Shown: positions 26,451 through 36,006, counted from the first letter of the stretch. The stretch: 64,000 bases of DNA from Persicitalea sp038235275 (GCA_038235275.1 JBBSUC010000028.1:1-64000), one strand, 5' to 3'. Notes: generated from the letters alone by a model not told the origin. Translations and numbers: made by a program.

Positions 26451-27626
26451 ATGAAAATACTAAAGAACAGCCGATTCATTCTGGGCCTTTACGCATTGAT
26501 TGGGCTGATCGTGGGAATTCAGAAGTACCTGTTGGGGCCGGACCGCTACAACAACTTCACTATTTTTCAACATTCCGTCTATCACTTTTTCGACCACCTT
26601 AATCCCTACCCGGAATACCCGAAAGAATACTCTGACGTATTTCTGTACAATCCCTCCTTTGTCATTTTATTCATTCCCTTCGCTTATTTACCCACTTTTT
26701 TGGGAATGGCCCTCTGGCCCATGTTCACGGCGGTAGTCTTTTTTCTGGGAGTCGATACCCTGCCTTTTCCGCAAAAATCAAAACTCTTACTCTTCTACCT
26801 CATCATTCCTGAGTTGGTGACTTCGGTCAGCAACCTACAGACCAACCCGCTCATCGCCGCTTTCGTGGTGCTTGCCTTCACATTGTTAGAAAAGGGCGAA
26901 TATGCCAAAGCAGCCGTTTTCCCGCCGCTGGGTTTTTTCATTAAGGGTTACGGAGCCGTGGCGGGCGTATTTTTTTTATTGAAAAATCCCAAAATAGAAA
27001 CCTTTGCCTGGCTGGCTTTATTTTTTGTGGCCCTCGGCGCACTGCCCTTACTTTTTTACTCCTGGACCGAATTCATCACCCTCTATCAGCAATGGTTCGT
27101 CTCGCTCAGTGACGACTACTCGATCAATACCGGGCTATCGCTGATGGGTGTGGTTCGCAGCTTGATCTATCCCGAGGCTTCCATTCCGCTCATGCAAGGG
27201 TTGGGAGTCGCTTGCTTGCTGGTGACGCTGGGCCTGATCGTTTACCGGAAGAACTACGAAGAAGTGAAATTTCAATTTCTGGCTTACGTCATGATTTGGG
27301 TAATCATCTTCAATCAAGCCGCCGAATCGGCCACTTACATTATCGCCGCCACGGGCGTTTTCGTCTGGTATATTAGTTCGGAAAAGACGCGTCTTAACCT
27401 GGGACTGTTCGTCTTTTTCATGCTGCTCACGGTGCTCTCGATGTCGGACGTGATGCCACGTTACGTTCGCGTCAACTATGTGCAGCCCTACAACCTCAAA
27501 GCGCTCCCCTGCATCCTGATCTGGTTGAGAATCCAGTGGATCCTTTTCACCACCACCACCCATAAGCCACTGGCCGCCACCGATGGAAACGAACTGCGAT
27601 CTAACGATCCTATTGCCTATCTATAA
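26451..27626 (+). CDS. GT87/DUF2029-like membrane glycosyltransferase
   Basis: The 391-residue protein has about 10 membrane helices and the pattern of polyprenol-phosphate-sugar-dependent mannosyltransferases of the DUF2029/GT87 type: an extracellular loop after helix 1 with HLNPYPEYPKEYSDVFLYNPSF, where the D and the F-x-Y-x-P motif are usual. I use the ATG at 26451; a GTG at 26409 lies upstream of it. Its 3' end overlaps the next GT2 gene by 44 bases, so the two are translationally coupled. It probably mannosylates a surface glycan or lipid; substrate unknown. Confidence 0.8.
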   Translation: MKILKNSRFILGLYALIGLIVGIQKYLLGPDRYNNFTIFQHSVYHFFDHLNPYPEYPKEYSDVFLYNPSFVILFIPFAYLPTFLGMALWPMFTAVVFFLGVDTLPFPQKSKLLLFYLIIPELVTSVSNLQTNPLIAAFVVLAFTLLEKGEYAKAAVFPPLGFFIKGYGAVAGVFFLLKNPKIETFAWLALFFVALGALPLLFYSWTEFITLYQQWFVSLSDDYSINTGLSLMGVVRSLIYPEASIPLMQGLGVACLLVTLGLIVYRKNYEEVKFQFLAYVMIWVIIFNQAAESATYIIAATGVFVWYISSEKTRLNLGLFVFFMLLTVLSMSDVMPRYVRVNYVQPYNLKALPCILIWLRIQWILFTTTTHKPLAATDGNELRSNDPIAYL

Positions 27627-28290
27627 TCCACCGGCGGGTTGGTCTGATCGGGTGAAAAAATCACTCGAAATTCTTTTTCCGCTTTTTGATGGGTTAGAAG
27701 TCCAAGTCATGCTGGTTAACGATGGCTCTCGCACTGATTTAAGGGAAGAGGTGGCGAATTTGATGGCTTGGTGCGACAAAATCCGATACGTGTTCTACCC
27801 CCGCAATCAGGGCAAAGGTTTTGCTTTGCGCACGGGTCTGAGAGAGGCGGATTCCGACTACTATGTCTACACAGATTGGGACTTTCCTTTTGGCGAGGAG
27901 CCGGTACACGAAGCGTATCGGCTGTTGAAAGAACAGAACGTCGATCTGGTAATTGGGGTGCGATCGAAGAACTACTTCGCCTCGCTGCCGCTTTTTCGAA
28001 AGGTTATTTCTCAGGGACTACGCGTACTTAATTTTTTCGTCCTCAAGTTCAACTATGTGGACACACAGGCCGGAATGAAGGGGTTGAGTAACAGGGCGCG
28101 GGAAGTTTTTCTGAACAATAAAACGAAAAGCTTTATTTTCGAACTTGAATTCGTCCGGGCTTGCTTCCGCCGCCGCCTGAACATTTCGTACTTGTCAGTG
28201 AACCACAAATCGGACATTTCGTTCAGCAATTTTGGGGTCAAGACCGTTTCTCGGGAAATGGCGGTGCTGATGCGACTCATCTTTACCTGA
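27583..28290 (+). CDS. Family 2 glycosyltransferase (DPM/GtrB-like)
   Basis: The 235-residue protein has the GT2 GT-A fold: LTILLPIYNPPAGW, LVNDGSR, NQGKGFALRTGL, then DWDFPF in the place of the D-x-D metal motif, and DTQAGMKGLS. Such short enzymes transfer a sugar from a nucleotide donor to polyprenyl phosphate (dolichol-phosphate mannose synthase type), which would feed the upstream GT87 enzyme; this pairing is inference. It overlaps that gene by 44 bases and is followed 3 bases later by a polysaccharide deacetylase. Confidence 0.88.
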   Translation: METNCDLTILLPIYNPPAGWSDRVKKSLEILFPLFDGLEVQVMLVNDGSRTDLREEVANLMAWCDKIRYVFYPRNQGKGFALRTGLREADSDYYVYTDWDFPFGEEPVHEAYRLLKEQNVDLVIGVRSKNYFASLPLFRKVISQGLRVLNFFVLKFNYVDTQAGMKGLSNRAREVFLNNKTKSFIFELEFVRACFRRRLNISYLSVNHKSDISFSNFGVKTVSREMAVLMRLIFT

Positions 28291-28292
28291 TC

Positions 28293-29075
28293 ATGAACCG
28301 TAAAATTCTGCTGACTTTCGATTTAGAAGAATTCGACTTGCCCGAGGAATACGGCGTTGCCATCAGCAAAGAAAAACAATTGGCTGTGTCGGCACGAGGA
28401 CTGGAAAACTTGCTCGGCGTGCTGCGGGCGCAAAAAGTAAATGCTACGTTTTTCACCACCGCTTACTACGCTGAAAATAACCCGCAACAAATGCGCGAAC
28501 TGGTGGCGGAAGGCCACGAAATCGCTTCGCACCTTTACTACCACTCTGACTACGATCCCAAACACCTCCAAAAATCAAGGGAAAAACTTAGAAAAATCAC
28601 GGGCCAGGAAATCAGCGGATTTCGCTCACCCCGACTGCGACATATGGACCCCAAACTCATCAAAGCCGCTGGTTATCATTACCATTCCTCCTTGAATCCC
28701 ACTTATTTGCCGGGCCGTTACAACAATTTGAACAAACCGCGAACGCTCTTCAGGGATGTGGAGAATGAACTGTTAGTCCTGCCTTTCTCGGTATCGCCCG
28801 TGATCAGATTCCCTTTGTTCTGGCTGAGTTTCAAAAATCTGAATCCTCAATTTTACCTAACCCTCTGCCGCCAGGCTTTACGAAAGGATGGCTACCTGCA
28901 CTTGTACTTTCACCCCTGGGAATTCACCGCGCTGGACGAATTCTCAATCCCCCGGTACATCAAAAACCGCTCCGGCGAAAAACTGACCAGCCAGTTAGAT
29001 CAATTGATTCAAAGGATGAAAAGCGGAGGGGAATTCGAGACGATTTCCCGTTTTCTGGAAGAGAGAGGTTTGTAG
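28293..29075 (+). CDS. Polysaccharide deacetylase family protein
   Basis: The 260-residue protein is a NodB-fold carbohydrate esterase-4 type protein: KILLTFDLEEFD gives the first acidic motif, and GHEIASHLYYH has the His-x3-His metal pair. GFRSPRLRHM matches motif 3 and LHLYFHPWEF the last motif. No signal peptide is seen, unlike many family members, so it may act on a cytosolic lipid-linked glycan. The ATG at 28293 (3 bases after the GT2 stop) is much better than an upstream start inside that gene. It completes a three-gene glycan operon. Confidence 0.9.
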   Translation: MNRKILLTFDLEEFDLPEEYGVAISKEKQLAVSARGLENLLGVLRAQKVNATFFTTAYYAENNPQQMRELVAEGHEIASHLYYHSDYDPKHLQKSREKLRKITGQEISGFRSPRLRHMDPKLIKAAGYHYHSSLNPTYLPGRYNNLNKPRTLFRDVENELLVLPFSVSPVIRFPLFWLSFKNLNPQFYLTLCRQALRKDGYLHLYFHPWEFTALDEFSIPRYIKNRSGEKLTSQLDQLIQRMKSGGEFETISRFLEERGL

Positions 29076-29180
29076 AAGAGTTGAATTTTTTAGGTAGGGA
29101 ACGGCGGGGTACCCCGAGGCGAGCGCCCGCCCGGCTTGCTCGTGATGAGTCACTTCTTTTCTTTTCGTGCCTTTTTCTCC

Positions 29181-29984
29181 TTATTTCCCCAAGTACGCCG
29201 CCAAGCCCGCCAAATCATCTGTCCCAATATAGTCCACACCGAGTTCTTTCAAAGTGCGATAACCAAGAGGCGTGTTTGGGGTCGCCCAAAGGCGCACCAA
29301 TCTCTTTTGCGTGTGTTGCAGTTGGACGAAGGTTTCGATGCGGCGTCGGATTTCCTGGTCTAGCGGTTGCTTCCCATCCCAGTACTTACCAAAACTGAGC
29401 ATGCTGCTGCTTACGAGAACTAAGTAGGCGGAGGCATTTTTTGGATAAATCAAATCCTTCCGCCCATCGAAAGTAAAAAGTTTGTCCTGGGCAAACATCT
29501 CCTCGGGCGGTGGCATTTCACCACTGATAACCATCCTGACATGCCGCAGTTCTTTGCGGTGAGGAGCGAACAGCTTTTGCAGAGCAACCAGCGTGGCCGG
29601 ACCAGTATTCTTGATGTCGATCAGCAGTTGCAGGTCCTTGCGTTGCGGATAAGGAAAGCCCTTGTTTTCGTTAATTTTTTGCAAAAGCGGTTCCAAATAA
29701 AGCGCCAGTAAAGTGCGTTCGGGTTTGATGTCTTCCAGGTTGTGGGCAACGTACAGGACACCGTTCTGCAAAAAAACGTCCGCTTCGATGGAGCCGAAGC
29801 CCAACTCGTAGGCCGCGTAGAAGGGCCGTTTCTGTTCGTAGTCGTTGTGCGAATGCGCGTTAGCGGTCGTGTAAGCGACGGGTTGTGCTTGCGGTGAGAA
29901 GGAAAAACCCAGAACCAGCCAAGTGAGCAGAAAAACCGCCGTGTAACGAATTCTTTGCCTGGAAAAAATAGGGAGTGGCGTCAT
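29181..29984 (-). CDS. Secreted GDPD/PI-PLC-like phosphodiesterase
   Basis: The 267-residue protein has a signal peptide (about 1-34, ending SPQAQ) and a TIM-barrel phosphodiesterase pattern: NAHSHNDYEQ, then GFGSIEADVFLQNGVLYVAHN with the E-x-D and His of the glycerophosphodiester phosphodiesterase/PI-PLC superfamily, and LLIDIKNTGP. It likely hydrolyses glycerophosphodiesters or a similar phosphodiester in the periplasm. It is alone on its strand, facing the glycan operon. Confidence 0.85.
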   Translation of the reverse strand: MTPLPIFSRQRIRYTAVFLLTWLVLGFSFSPQAQPVAYTTANAHSHNDYEQKRPFYAAYELGFGSIEADVFLQNGVLYVAHNLEDIKPERTLLALYLEPLLQKINENKGFPYPQRKDLQLLIDIKNTGPATLVALQKLFAPHRKELRHVRMVISGEMPPPEEMFAQDKLFTFDGRKDLIYPKNASAYLVLVSSSMLSFGKYWDGKQPLDQEIRRRIETFVQLQHTQKRLVRLWATPNTPLGYRTLKELGVDYIGTDDLAGLAAYLGK

Positions 29985-30176
29985 TTTATGAAGGAGTTTA
30001 TTTCAAATAAGCAGAAATAGAAAACATTGAACCATAATTGCCTACTTTCCAGCAAGTTTACTAAATTGAGGGAAATTATAGCGATTATCCGGGAAAGCGT
30101 ACATTTTTTTGCAAAATGAGAACGAAAGCAACCACTTCGATGATGTGCGCGTACTACCATTATAAAAGCCCCAAGC

Positions 30177-30749
30177 ATGTCCGAGCATAACTCCGCCGCT
30201 ATACTTGAACTGCTCGACGGATGCTTAAAAGGAAACCGTCGTAGCCAGGAATTGCTTTACAAGCAATTTTATGGCTATGCTATGAAGCTCTGTATGAGGT
30301 ACGCTCGTAATCAGGAAGAGGCGAAAGAAATCTTAAATGACGGTTTTTTCAAGGTGTTCACAAAACTGGATACCTTCGATAAAAAGCGTTCCTTCAAAAC
30401 CTGGATGGGACGGGTGATGATCAACACGGCTCTGGACCAATATCGTCGTGAGGCCAAGCATCAAGTTTATGAAGATATCCGCTCGGCGGAAAACGTGGTG
30501 GCGGTCGACGAGACGGCCGTAAGCCGGATGGCCCACCAGGAATTGCTCGAACTGGTACAGCAACTGCCGCCCGCCTACCGCACGGTGTTTGGCCTGGCGG
30601 TGTTGGATGGCTACACGCACGAAGAGATTGCCGATGAACTGGAAATTTCAGTAGGAGCGTCGAAGTCCAACCTATCACGAGCACGGGGAAAATTGCGAGA
30701 AATGTTAGCACAAAAAAGCATGGACGAATATGAAAGAGTGGTCCGATGA
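30177..30749 (+). CDS. ECF-type RNA polymerase sigma factor
   Basis: The 190-residue protein has sigma-70 region 2 (KQFYGYAMKLCMRYARNQEEAKEILNDGFFKVFTKLDTF) and region 4 with a helix-turn-helix (LPPAYRTVFGLAVLDGYTHEEIADELEISVGASKSNLSRARGKL). This is the common extracytoplasmic-function class of Bacteroidota. Its 3' end overlaps by 20 bases with a gene for a membrane-anchored protein whose N-terminus may act as its anti-sigma factor. Confidence 0.94.
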   Translation: MSEHNSAAILELLDGCLKGNRRSQELLYKQFYGYAMKLCMRYARNQEEAKEILNDGFFKVFTKLDTFDKKRSFKTWMGRVMINTALDQYRREAKHQVYEDIRSAENVVAVDETAVSRMAHQELLELVQQLPPAYRTVFGLAVLDGYTHEEIADELEISVGASKSNLSRARGKLREMLAQKSMDEYERVVR

Positions 30750-32241
30750 TCAACTGGACGAACTCTTCCGTAAATCTGCCGAAGAGTTTGAACCCGTTTA
30801 CCAGCCCAATGACTGGAACGACCTGAGCCGCCGCCTCGACGAGGCCGACGGCGTAACGGGTGGCGGCGGCTGGCTGAAAAGCACCGCCCCCTGGCTGGCG
30901 GGTGTGTTACTGCTCCTTTTAGGAGGATTCGGTGCGTATTACTATAATAGTGAGGGTGATAACACCCAGGAATTTAATGATAAGACAGTCCTGTCGGCCA
31001 CTGGTATGCCGGCCACCGAAGAACCTGTTTCAGCCCAACCCGCTCCGGGAAGAAGCGGCCACGAATCGGCTAATAAGTCGGAAGTGGTGACTGCCGGAAA
31101 CTTAAATAAAAGTGAAACGGGTGAGGCTGACAAAAATGAAACACCGAGCCAGCAAAAAATAGCAAGAAATGTAAGGGAGGCGCAGAAATTTGTGGCAGCA
31201 CGAGAAGTTGCTCAGAAAATAAAAGAATTGCCCCGGAACCCGGCGAGCGTAAGCGGAGTGCGCAAACCAGCTGATCCTGACGGGAAAAGGGGCGAAGGGG
31301 CAATTCTTTTATCTAAAAAAACAGCGACCGCAAAGTTAGAGGAAAATTCTGGTGGCAGCGAAATCAGATCGACTCTATCGGTTGAAAACCTATTAGTTGT
31401 AAAGGCTGGGCAGAACGAGAATGTCAAAATAGAAGCCTCCAATGGCACTGTTTCAGAGAAATCGCTGCCTGTTTCACTTCGGGATGAATGGCCCGCTCTG
31501 AGCGAACTTTCATTGCGGGGAACATTTCAAGAAAGTGATGGTTTGGCTTATCCCGCGATTACCTACAAAGCAACCAAAGAAGTCGATGCTCCTATATCCA
31601 GGCAAGCGACTGCCCATGCGCCGCTATGGTCGGTCAGGATTGGCATAGCACCAGACCTAAGCATGGTCAGGGTGTCGGAGATGATGAAGTCCATGCGTCC
31701 CGGCCCTTCGGCTTCCCTACTGGTAGACTTCAACATGAGCGCTCACTGGGCCTTGCAGACGGGCGTCATCCACAGCCTGAAAACCTACAACGCGCAGTTT
31801 GGAGACTATAACGGCTCCGAACAGTGGGGCAACGACCCGATGCCTACCAATATAGATGGAGATGTCAGGGTGTTTGAACTCCCCCTGAATCTGCGCTATG
31901 ATTTCGGTTATGATCTTAGCCCCAGGCAAAAGTGTCTCTGGTTTCTCGGTGCGGGCGTATCGTCCTACAAAATGCAGCGCGAGACTTACACTTACAACTA
32001 CAATAGTTATAGCCCCGGTCAGAAGCGCCCACCCAAAGAAATGGACAGCGGCACAGGCTGGTACTTTCTGAGCCACGCCAATGTTTCGGTGGGCTACGAA
32101 CACCGCCTGACCGATCGGCTTTCCATCATAGCCGAGCCTTATCTGCGGGTGCCGCTGCGGGGGGTTGGCTGGGGCAAGGTCAACCTGTTTTCGGCTGGTG
32201 TGTGGTTCTCAGCCCGCTACACGCCTGTTTTCAGGAAGTGA
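30730..32241 (+). CDS. Membrane-anchored outer-membrane beta-barrel protein with anti-sigma-like N-terminus
   Basis: The 503-residue protein has a short acidic cytosolic N-terminus (MKEWSDDQLDELFRKSAEEF..., about 1-50), a membrane helix (about 55-74, WLAGVLLLLLGGFGAYYY), a long disordered Ser/Glu/Lys-rich periplasmic stretch (about 80-290), then strands of an outer-membrane barrel (WSVRIGIAPDLSMVR, WALQTGVIHSLKTY, LNLRYDFGYDL, YLRVPLRG). The N-terminal part resembles Bacteroidota anti-sigma regions, and the gene overlaps the sigma factor gene by 20 bases, so it may hold that sigma factor (inference). Confidence 0.82.
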   Translation: MKEWSDDQLDELFRKSAEEFEPVYQPNDWNDLSRRLDEADGVTGGGGWLKSTAPWLAGVLLLLLGGFGAYYYNSEGDNTQEFNDKTVLSATGMPATEEPVSAQPAPGRSGHESANKSEVVTAGNLNKSETGEADKNETPSQQKIARNVREAQKFVAAREVAQKIKELPRNPASVSGVRKPADPDGKRGEGAILLSKKTATAKLEENSGGSEIRSTLSVENLLVVKAGQNENVKIEASNGTVSEKSLPVSLRDEWPALSELSLRGTFQESDGLAYPAITYKATKEVDAPISRQATAHAPLWSVRIGIAPDLSMVRVSEMMKSMRPGPSASLLVDFNMSAHWALQTGVIHSLKTYNAQFGDYNGSEQWGNDPMPTNIDGDVRVFELPLNLRYDFGYDLSPRQKCLWFLGAGVSSYKMQRETYTYNYNSYSPGQKRPPKEMDSGTGWYFLSHANVSVGYEHRLTDRLSIIAEPYLRVPLRGVGWGKVNLFSAGVWFSARYTPVFRK

Positions 32242-32317
32242 GGAAATATGAGCTGGCTGACAACTTCATTTATGTTTTGTCGTTGGTTTCTTTCAAAACG
32301 ATAAAAGCAGCAAAGCT

Positions 32318-32821
32318 ATGGAAGTACAGGAAAAGCAAAATTTAAAACGCGGCGAGTTCTTACGCAGTCTGGGCCTGAGCACTTCGGCTCTGATGGCTTT
32401 TTACTGCTTGGGAACCGGGCTGAGTTCTTGTGGCAAAGACGACGGCCCCGCGCCCATTCCGATGCCTCCCGGCGGCTCGGCGGGCGTGACAGGTGCCACC
32501 AAGGGAAGTAGCATCGACTTCAATGTGAACCTGACTTCAAAAGATTACATAGACTTGAAGACCGTGGGACAATTCGCCTACATCGGAGACACTATTGTCA
32601 TCGCCACTGCCAACAAAAAATACGTGGCCTTATCAAAAGCATGTACGCATCAAGGTACGGACGTAAAATATCGTGAAGCCGACATGGACATCAGATGCCC
32701 TAATCACGGTTCAGAATTCAAATTGGATGGCTCGGTGCAGAAAGGCCCGGCGGCCTCGCCGTTGACGGTTTTCAAAACTACATTGAGCGCTAACGGCGAT
32801 TCTTTGAATGTGAAAGCGTGA
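32318..32821 (+). CDS. Rieske [2Fe-2S] lipoprotein
   Basis: The 167-residue protein has a Tat-like start (LKRGEFLRSLGLS) and a lipobox (GLSSC), then a Rieske fold with the two metal motifs ACTHQG (C-x-H) and CPNHGS (C-x-x-H). It should be an electron carrier on the periplasmic face. The gap to the next gene is about 70 bases. It has no ring-hydroxylase partner, so it is more like a standalone Rieske protein of respiratory or stress function. Confidence 0.92.
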   Translation: MEVQEKQNLKRGEFLRSLGLSTSALMAFYCLGTGLSSCGKDDGPAPIPMPPGGSAGVTGATKGSSIDFNVNLTSKDYIDLKTVGQFAYIGDTIVIATANKKYVALSKACTHQGTDVKYREADMDIRCPNHGSEFKLDGSVQKGPAASPLTVFKTTLSANGDSLNVKA

Positions 32822-32892
32822 TTTTTTGGCATCCCGCCCAAATCCAATTAAATTTATGGCCGGATCGCCGAAACGTCGAAAAAAACGCTGCC

Positions 32893-33579
32893 ATGAAACC
32901 AAATTCACTTGACGAACTAATCAACGGCAGCTTGCTGCACCAGTCAGTAACCGAGCGGCTGGACACCACCGAGGCCAGTTCGGTGGCCCTGGACAACGAA
33001 TTGCTGGAACTGATCTTCGACCTTTACGATGACGACCGCGACTTTCCTTATCAGAAAATAAGGAAGTTTTCCATAGGCGAAATCCTGACGTACTTACAGG
33101 CGACGCACCGCTATTACCTTACCAAAAAGCTCCCCGAAATCGAGCAGTCCCTGCTGCATATTTTCAGTCGCTACGGCAAGACGCACGAACTGCTGGCCGA
33201 ACTCTGCTTTTTCTTCAACGATTACAAAAACGACCTGATCGAACACGTCAAGATGGAGGAGCGGGAATTCTTCCCTTACATCAAGCGACTCGTGAAAGCC
33301 GCGCAGGGCGAGTTGACCGAACAGGAAGTTACCCAATTACTCGCCACGGCTTCGATTGCCCAGTTTACTGACCACCACGATTCCATCGAGGACGAATTGA
33401 AGGAAGTGAGTATCATCATCAAGCGGTACTCCGAGTACGAAACCACGCCGCTGCCCTACCGCGTTTTTCTCAATCAGGTTGAACTCTTTGAGTTGGAACT
33501 CCGCAAGCACGCCATCATCGAGGACCACGTGCTGGTACCGATGGCGGAGGAGTTAGAAAAAAAATTGCGCGGCCAATAG
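32893..33579 (+). CDS. Hemerythrin-like di-iron protein (RIC/YtfE-like)
   Basis: The 228-residue protein is a hemerythrin-type four-helix bundle: THRYYL, EHVKMEEREFFPY, TDHHDSIEDEL and LRKHAIIEDHVLVP supply the expected His and Glu ligands. This matches the C-terminal part of repair-of-iron-centres proteins (ScdA/YtfE), which mend Fe-S clusters after nitrosative or oxidative stress. The N-terminal ScdA domain with its CC-G motif is not present; the first 45 residues look different. I use the ATG at 32893. Its stop codon lies in the loop of a terminator. Confidence 0.87.
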   Translation: MKPNSLDELINGSLLHQSVTERLDTTEASSVALDNELLELIFDLYDDDRDFPYQKIRKFSIGEILTYLQATHRYYLTKKLPEIEQSLLHIFSRYGKTHELLAELCFFFNDYKNDLIEHVKMEEREFFPYIKRLVKAAQGELTEQEVTQLLATASIAQFTDHHDSIEDELKEVSIIIKRYSEYETTPLPYRVFLNQVELFELELRKHAIIEDHVLVPMAEELEKKLRGQ

Positions 33580-33593
33580 ACCGCGCAATTTTT
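33560..33593. terminator. Bidirectional terminator overlapping the hemerythrin gene stop
   Basis: A 13-bp perfect stem (33560-33572 with 33581-33593) with an 8-base loop; A and T runs flank both sides, so it can serve both converging genes. The stop codon at 33577-33579 falls in the loop. Confidence 0.85.
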
Positions 33594-33615
33594 AATAGCC
33601 AACTTTTCCAATTTC

Positions 33616-34467
33616 CTACATTTTCTTACTGTAAAGATCCTTTACTTCGCTGTCCGAAAGCGCCTTAGTATAAACCCGAAATTGGTCCAGGGCACCCTGA
33701 TAGTGCTTCATCCAGGTGTCGGGAGTACCATTAATACCCGCTTGCTGCTGAAATCCCCCAATAACGAATTTAGAGGCATTATTAAATTTGAGCGGCCCGA
33801 GCGGTTCAGGTATTTCTTTTGGATCGTCAGGATTTTTCTTGGGTTTTACTCGATTGGTTACGGTGGCATCCAGTGCTAACTTATTGCCATCCAGATAGGT
33901 GGCAAACGTAGAAGTAGCGGCGTCGTAAGTAAAGGCCACGTGCTTCCATTTACCATAAGCGTCGGGCCAGCGATTGAGACCATTGGCATTTTTGCCGTTG
34001 CCATTGAACTCCACCCAGTTGCCCGCGAAATTGAACTTCACCAGCATGGAGTCGTTCTTGGCCGCACCGTCGATCAGCATGAAAGTATTACCCCAGAAAT
34101 CGTCGGTGCGGGGTAGCACGAATACCGTCTGCGCCCCGCCATCGCGGACATCGAGTTTCATCCAGAAAGCGAAGGTAAAGCTGTCCATCGTGGCCAGCTT
34201 CCCCGCCGTATTGTATACGACCTGTCCCGTAGCGGAACCCTTGTAGGCTTTGCCGCTCACGCCGTCGATGTAAGAAACGCCGGTTGCAGTTCCTCTTGCG
34301 CCCAGAATACTGTCCACAGGCGTTCCCTCGAAGGCAAAAAACCGCTGTAGGGGGCCATTCAGGCTGGGGTCGTCATCAGAAATGTAATCAAAATCAGGTC
34401 GCACCATATTCTGGCACGAAAAGCCAATCACTGCGATCAGGATAAAGAGAATGTTAGTAGTTTTCAT
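33616..34467 (-). CDS. LamG-domain lipoprotein of a SusCD locus
   Basis: The 283-residue protein has a lipoprotein signal (MKTTNILFILIAVIGFSC) and a LamG/concanavalin-type beta-sandwich: FTFAFWMKLDVRD, WKHVAFTYDAATSTFATYLDGNK, and MKHYQGALDQFRVYTKALS, the usual ending of the fold. It likely binds glycans on the cell surface. It follows SusD by 36 bases on the same strand. I use the ATG at 34467; a start at 34497 would bury the signal peptide. Confidence 0.88.
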   Translation of the reverse strand: MKTTNILFILIAVIGFSCQNMVRPDFDYISDDDPSLNGPLQRFFAFEGTPVDSILGARGTATGVSYIDGVSGKAYKGSATGQVVYNTAGKLATMDSFTFAFWMKLDVRDGGAQTVFVLPRTDDFWGNTFMLIDGAAKNDSMLVKFNFAGNWVEFNGNGKNANGLNRWPDAYGKWKHVAFTYDAATSTFATYLDGNKLALDATVTNRVKPKKNPDDPKEIPEPLGPLKFNNASKFVIGGFQQQAGINGTPDTWMKHYQGALDQFRVYTKALSDSEVKDLYSKKM

Positions 34468-34503
34468 AAGTGTAATGTTCTTTCGGGTTGACCCCATAAA
34501 ATT

Positions 34504-36006
34504 TTAATATTCGGAATTCTGCACCAACACGCCTTTAGACTTGTCGATTTCACCCTGTGGGATGGGCAGGTAGCGGTTGCGGGACTGGTAGCCGAGGGGG
34601 CGCAGTACCTCGTCGGCAATGCCCCAGCGCACCAGATCGAAAAAGCGCTCGTTTTCCATGCCCAACTCCACGCGTCGCTCGTGGCGGATGATCTCGCGCA
34701 ATTTAGCCTGATCTGTCGCGGCTATCTTGGGTAGCACGGCGGCATTGCCTGCCCGCGCCCTGCCGCGAACCATCTCCAGCCAGCCGAGCGCGTCGGTGGT
34801 GTTTTGGTCGCCGCCTAGTTCGTTGGCGGCCTCGGCGGCCCATAGCAGCACATCGGCGTAACGGATCACGCGCATATCCATCCATTGGCCAAAACGGCTA
34901 TTTTTGGCCGCGCGATCCGCCGGATTAGTGTAAATTTTCTTATTCCAATATGGCCGGGGAACACTGGCTGTGGCGGGCGGGATATTCTCGTTAAAAGGCG
35001 CATTGACCTGCCCGGAGTACAGTAAAGTAGCATCCTTACGAGGATCGCCCTTTTCAAAAGCATTGGCCAGTGAATCGGTAGGTGTGTTCCAGCCCCAACC
35101 CAAGTCAAAAGTACCCGAACCACGAATCCCCTGTACCTGGGCGTACTGAATGCCCAGCCCGGTTTGCGAAATGTCGTAATAAGCCTGAATCTCGAAGATA
35201 GATTCGGGGTTATTTTCACCGGCTTCACGGAAGATGCTGCTGTAATCCTGCACCAAACTGTAACTGCCCGAGTTTATAACCTGCTTGGCCGAAGCTAAGG
35301 CGCTGGCCCAGTTTTTCCGCCACATAAACGTTTTGGCCTGCAACGCCTGCGCGGCACCCTTGGTCAGGCGACCTTTGTATTGGCTACCCCAAGTCGCGGG
35401 CAGGGCGGCAGAAGCAGCCTGCAAGTCGCTGTCGATTAAGGTAAATATCGCGGCGGTCGGCGACTTGGGTACATTGGCCTGAGCGGCATTGGTCACCTTA
35501 AAGTCGATCTTGGGAACTTCGCCGTAGGTGCGCACAAGGTTGAAATAAGCATAGGCCCGCATGAACTTAGCTTCGGCCAAATTTATTTGCGTGGCATCGT
35601 CCGTCGCCCCCACCGAGTCGATGTCGGCGATAACCGCGTTGGCCGCGTTGACCAGCGCGTAATGGTCGCTCCAGTATGTGTTCATCAACCATTCATCCTT
35701 GACATACTGAAACTTGTCGTAGATATTCTCCTGCTGGACACCGTCAGTGACCGAGCTACCCTTTACCGCATCGTCGGAGCGAAAATTGTGTATCGCAATG
35801 TAAGGCAATGCTGACACGCCAAAAGCTCGCATCTTGGCGTACACACCAAACACTTGGCTGTCGAAAGAACCCGCCGGAATATCCTTTTCAGTATATCGTC
35901 CCTGCGGCTCCCGATCTAAAAAATCAGTACAGCCCGCCAGTAACATCACGCTCACAAGAGCCATGGCGGCGAGGGTTTTTGTAGTTTTTAAAAAGTACGT
36001 CTTCAT
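34504..36006 (-). CDS. SusD/RagB-type nutrient-binding lipoprotein
   Basis: The 500-residue protein has a lipoprotein signal (lipobox MLLAGC, then TDFLDREPQGRY, a classical SusD start) and the family's tetratricopeptide helices, including EAKFMRAYAYFNLVRTYGEVP and the C-terminal RHERRVELGMENERFFDLVRWG. SusD caps the SusC channel on the outer surface and binds glycans. It is 145 bases after susC and belongs to one polysaccharide or glycan uptake locus with the LamG protein. No glycoside hydrolase is nearby, so the substrate cannot be inferred. Confidence 0.96.
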   Translation of the reverse strand: MKTYFLKTTKTLAAMALVSVMLLAGCTDFLDREPQGRYTEKDIPAGSFDSQVFGVYAKMRAFGVSALPYIAIHNFRSDDAVKGSSVTDGVQQENIYDKFQYVKDEWLMNTYWSDHYALVNAANAVIADIDSVGATDDATQINLAEAKFMRAYAYFNLVRTYGEVPKIDFKVTNAAQANVPKSPTAAIFTLIDSDLQAASAALPATWGSQYKGRLTKGAAQALQAKTFMWRKNWASALASAKQVINSGSYSLVQDYSSIFREAGENNPESIFEIQAYYDISQTGLGIQYAQVQGIRGSGTFDLGWGWNTPTDSLANAFEKGDPRKDATLLYSGQVNAPFNENIPPATASVPRPYWNKKIYTNPADRAAKNSRFGQWMDMRVIRYADVLLWAAEAANELGGDQNTTDALGWLEMVRGRARAGNAAVLPKIAATDQAKLREIIRHERRVELGMENERFFDLVRWGIADEVLRPLGYQSRNRYLPIPQGEIDKSKGVLVQNSEY

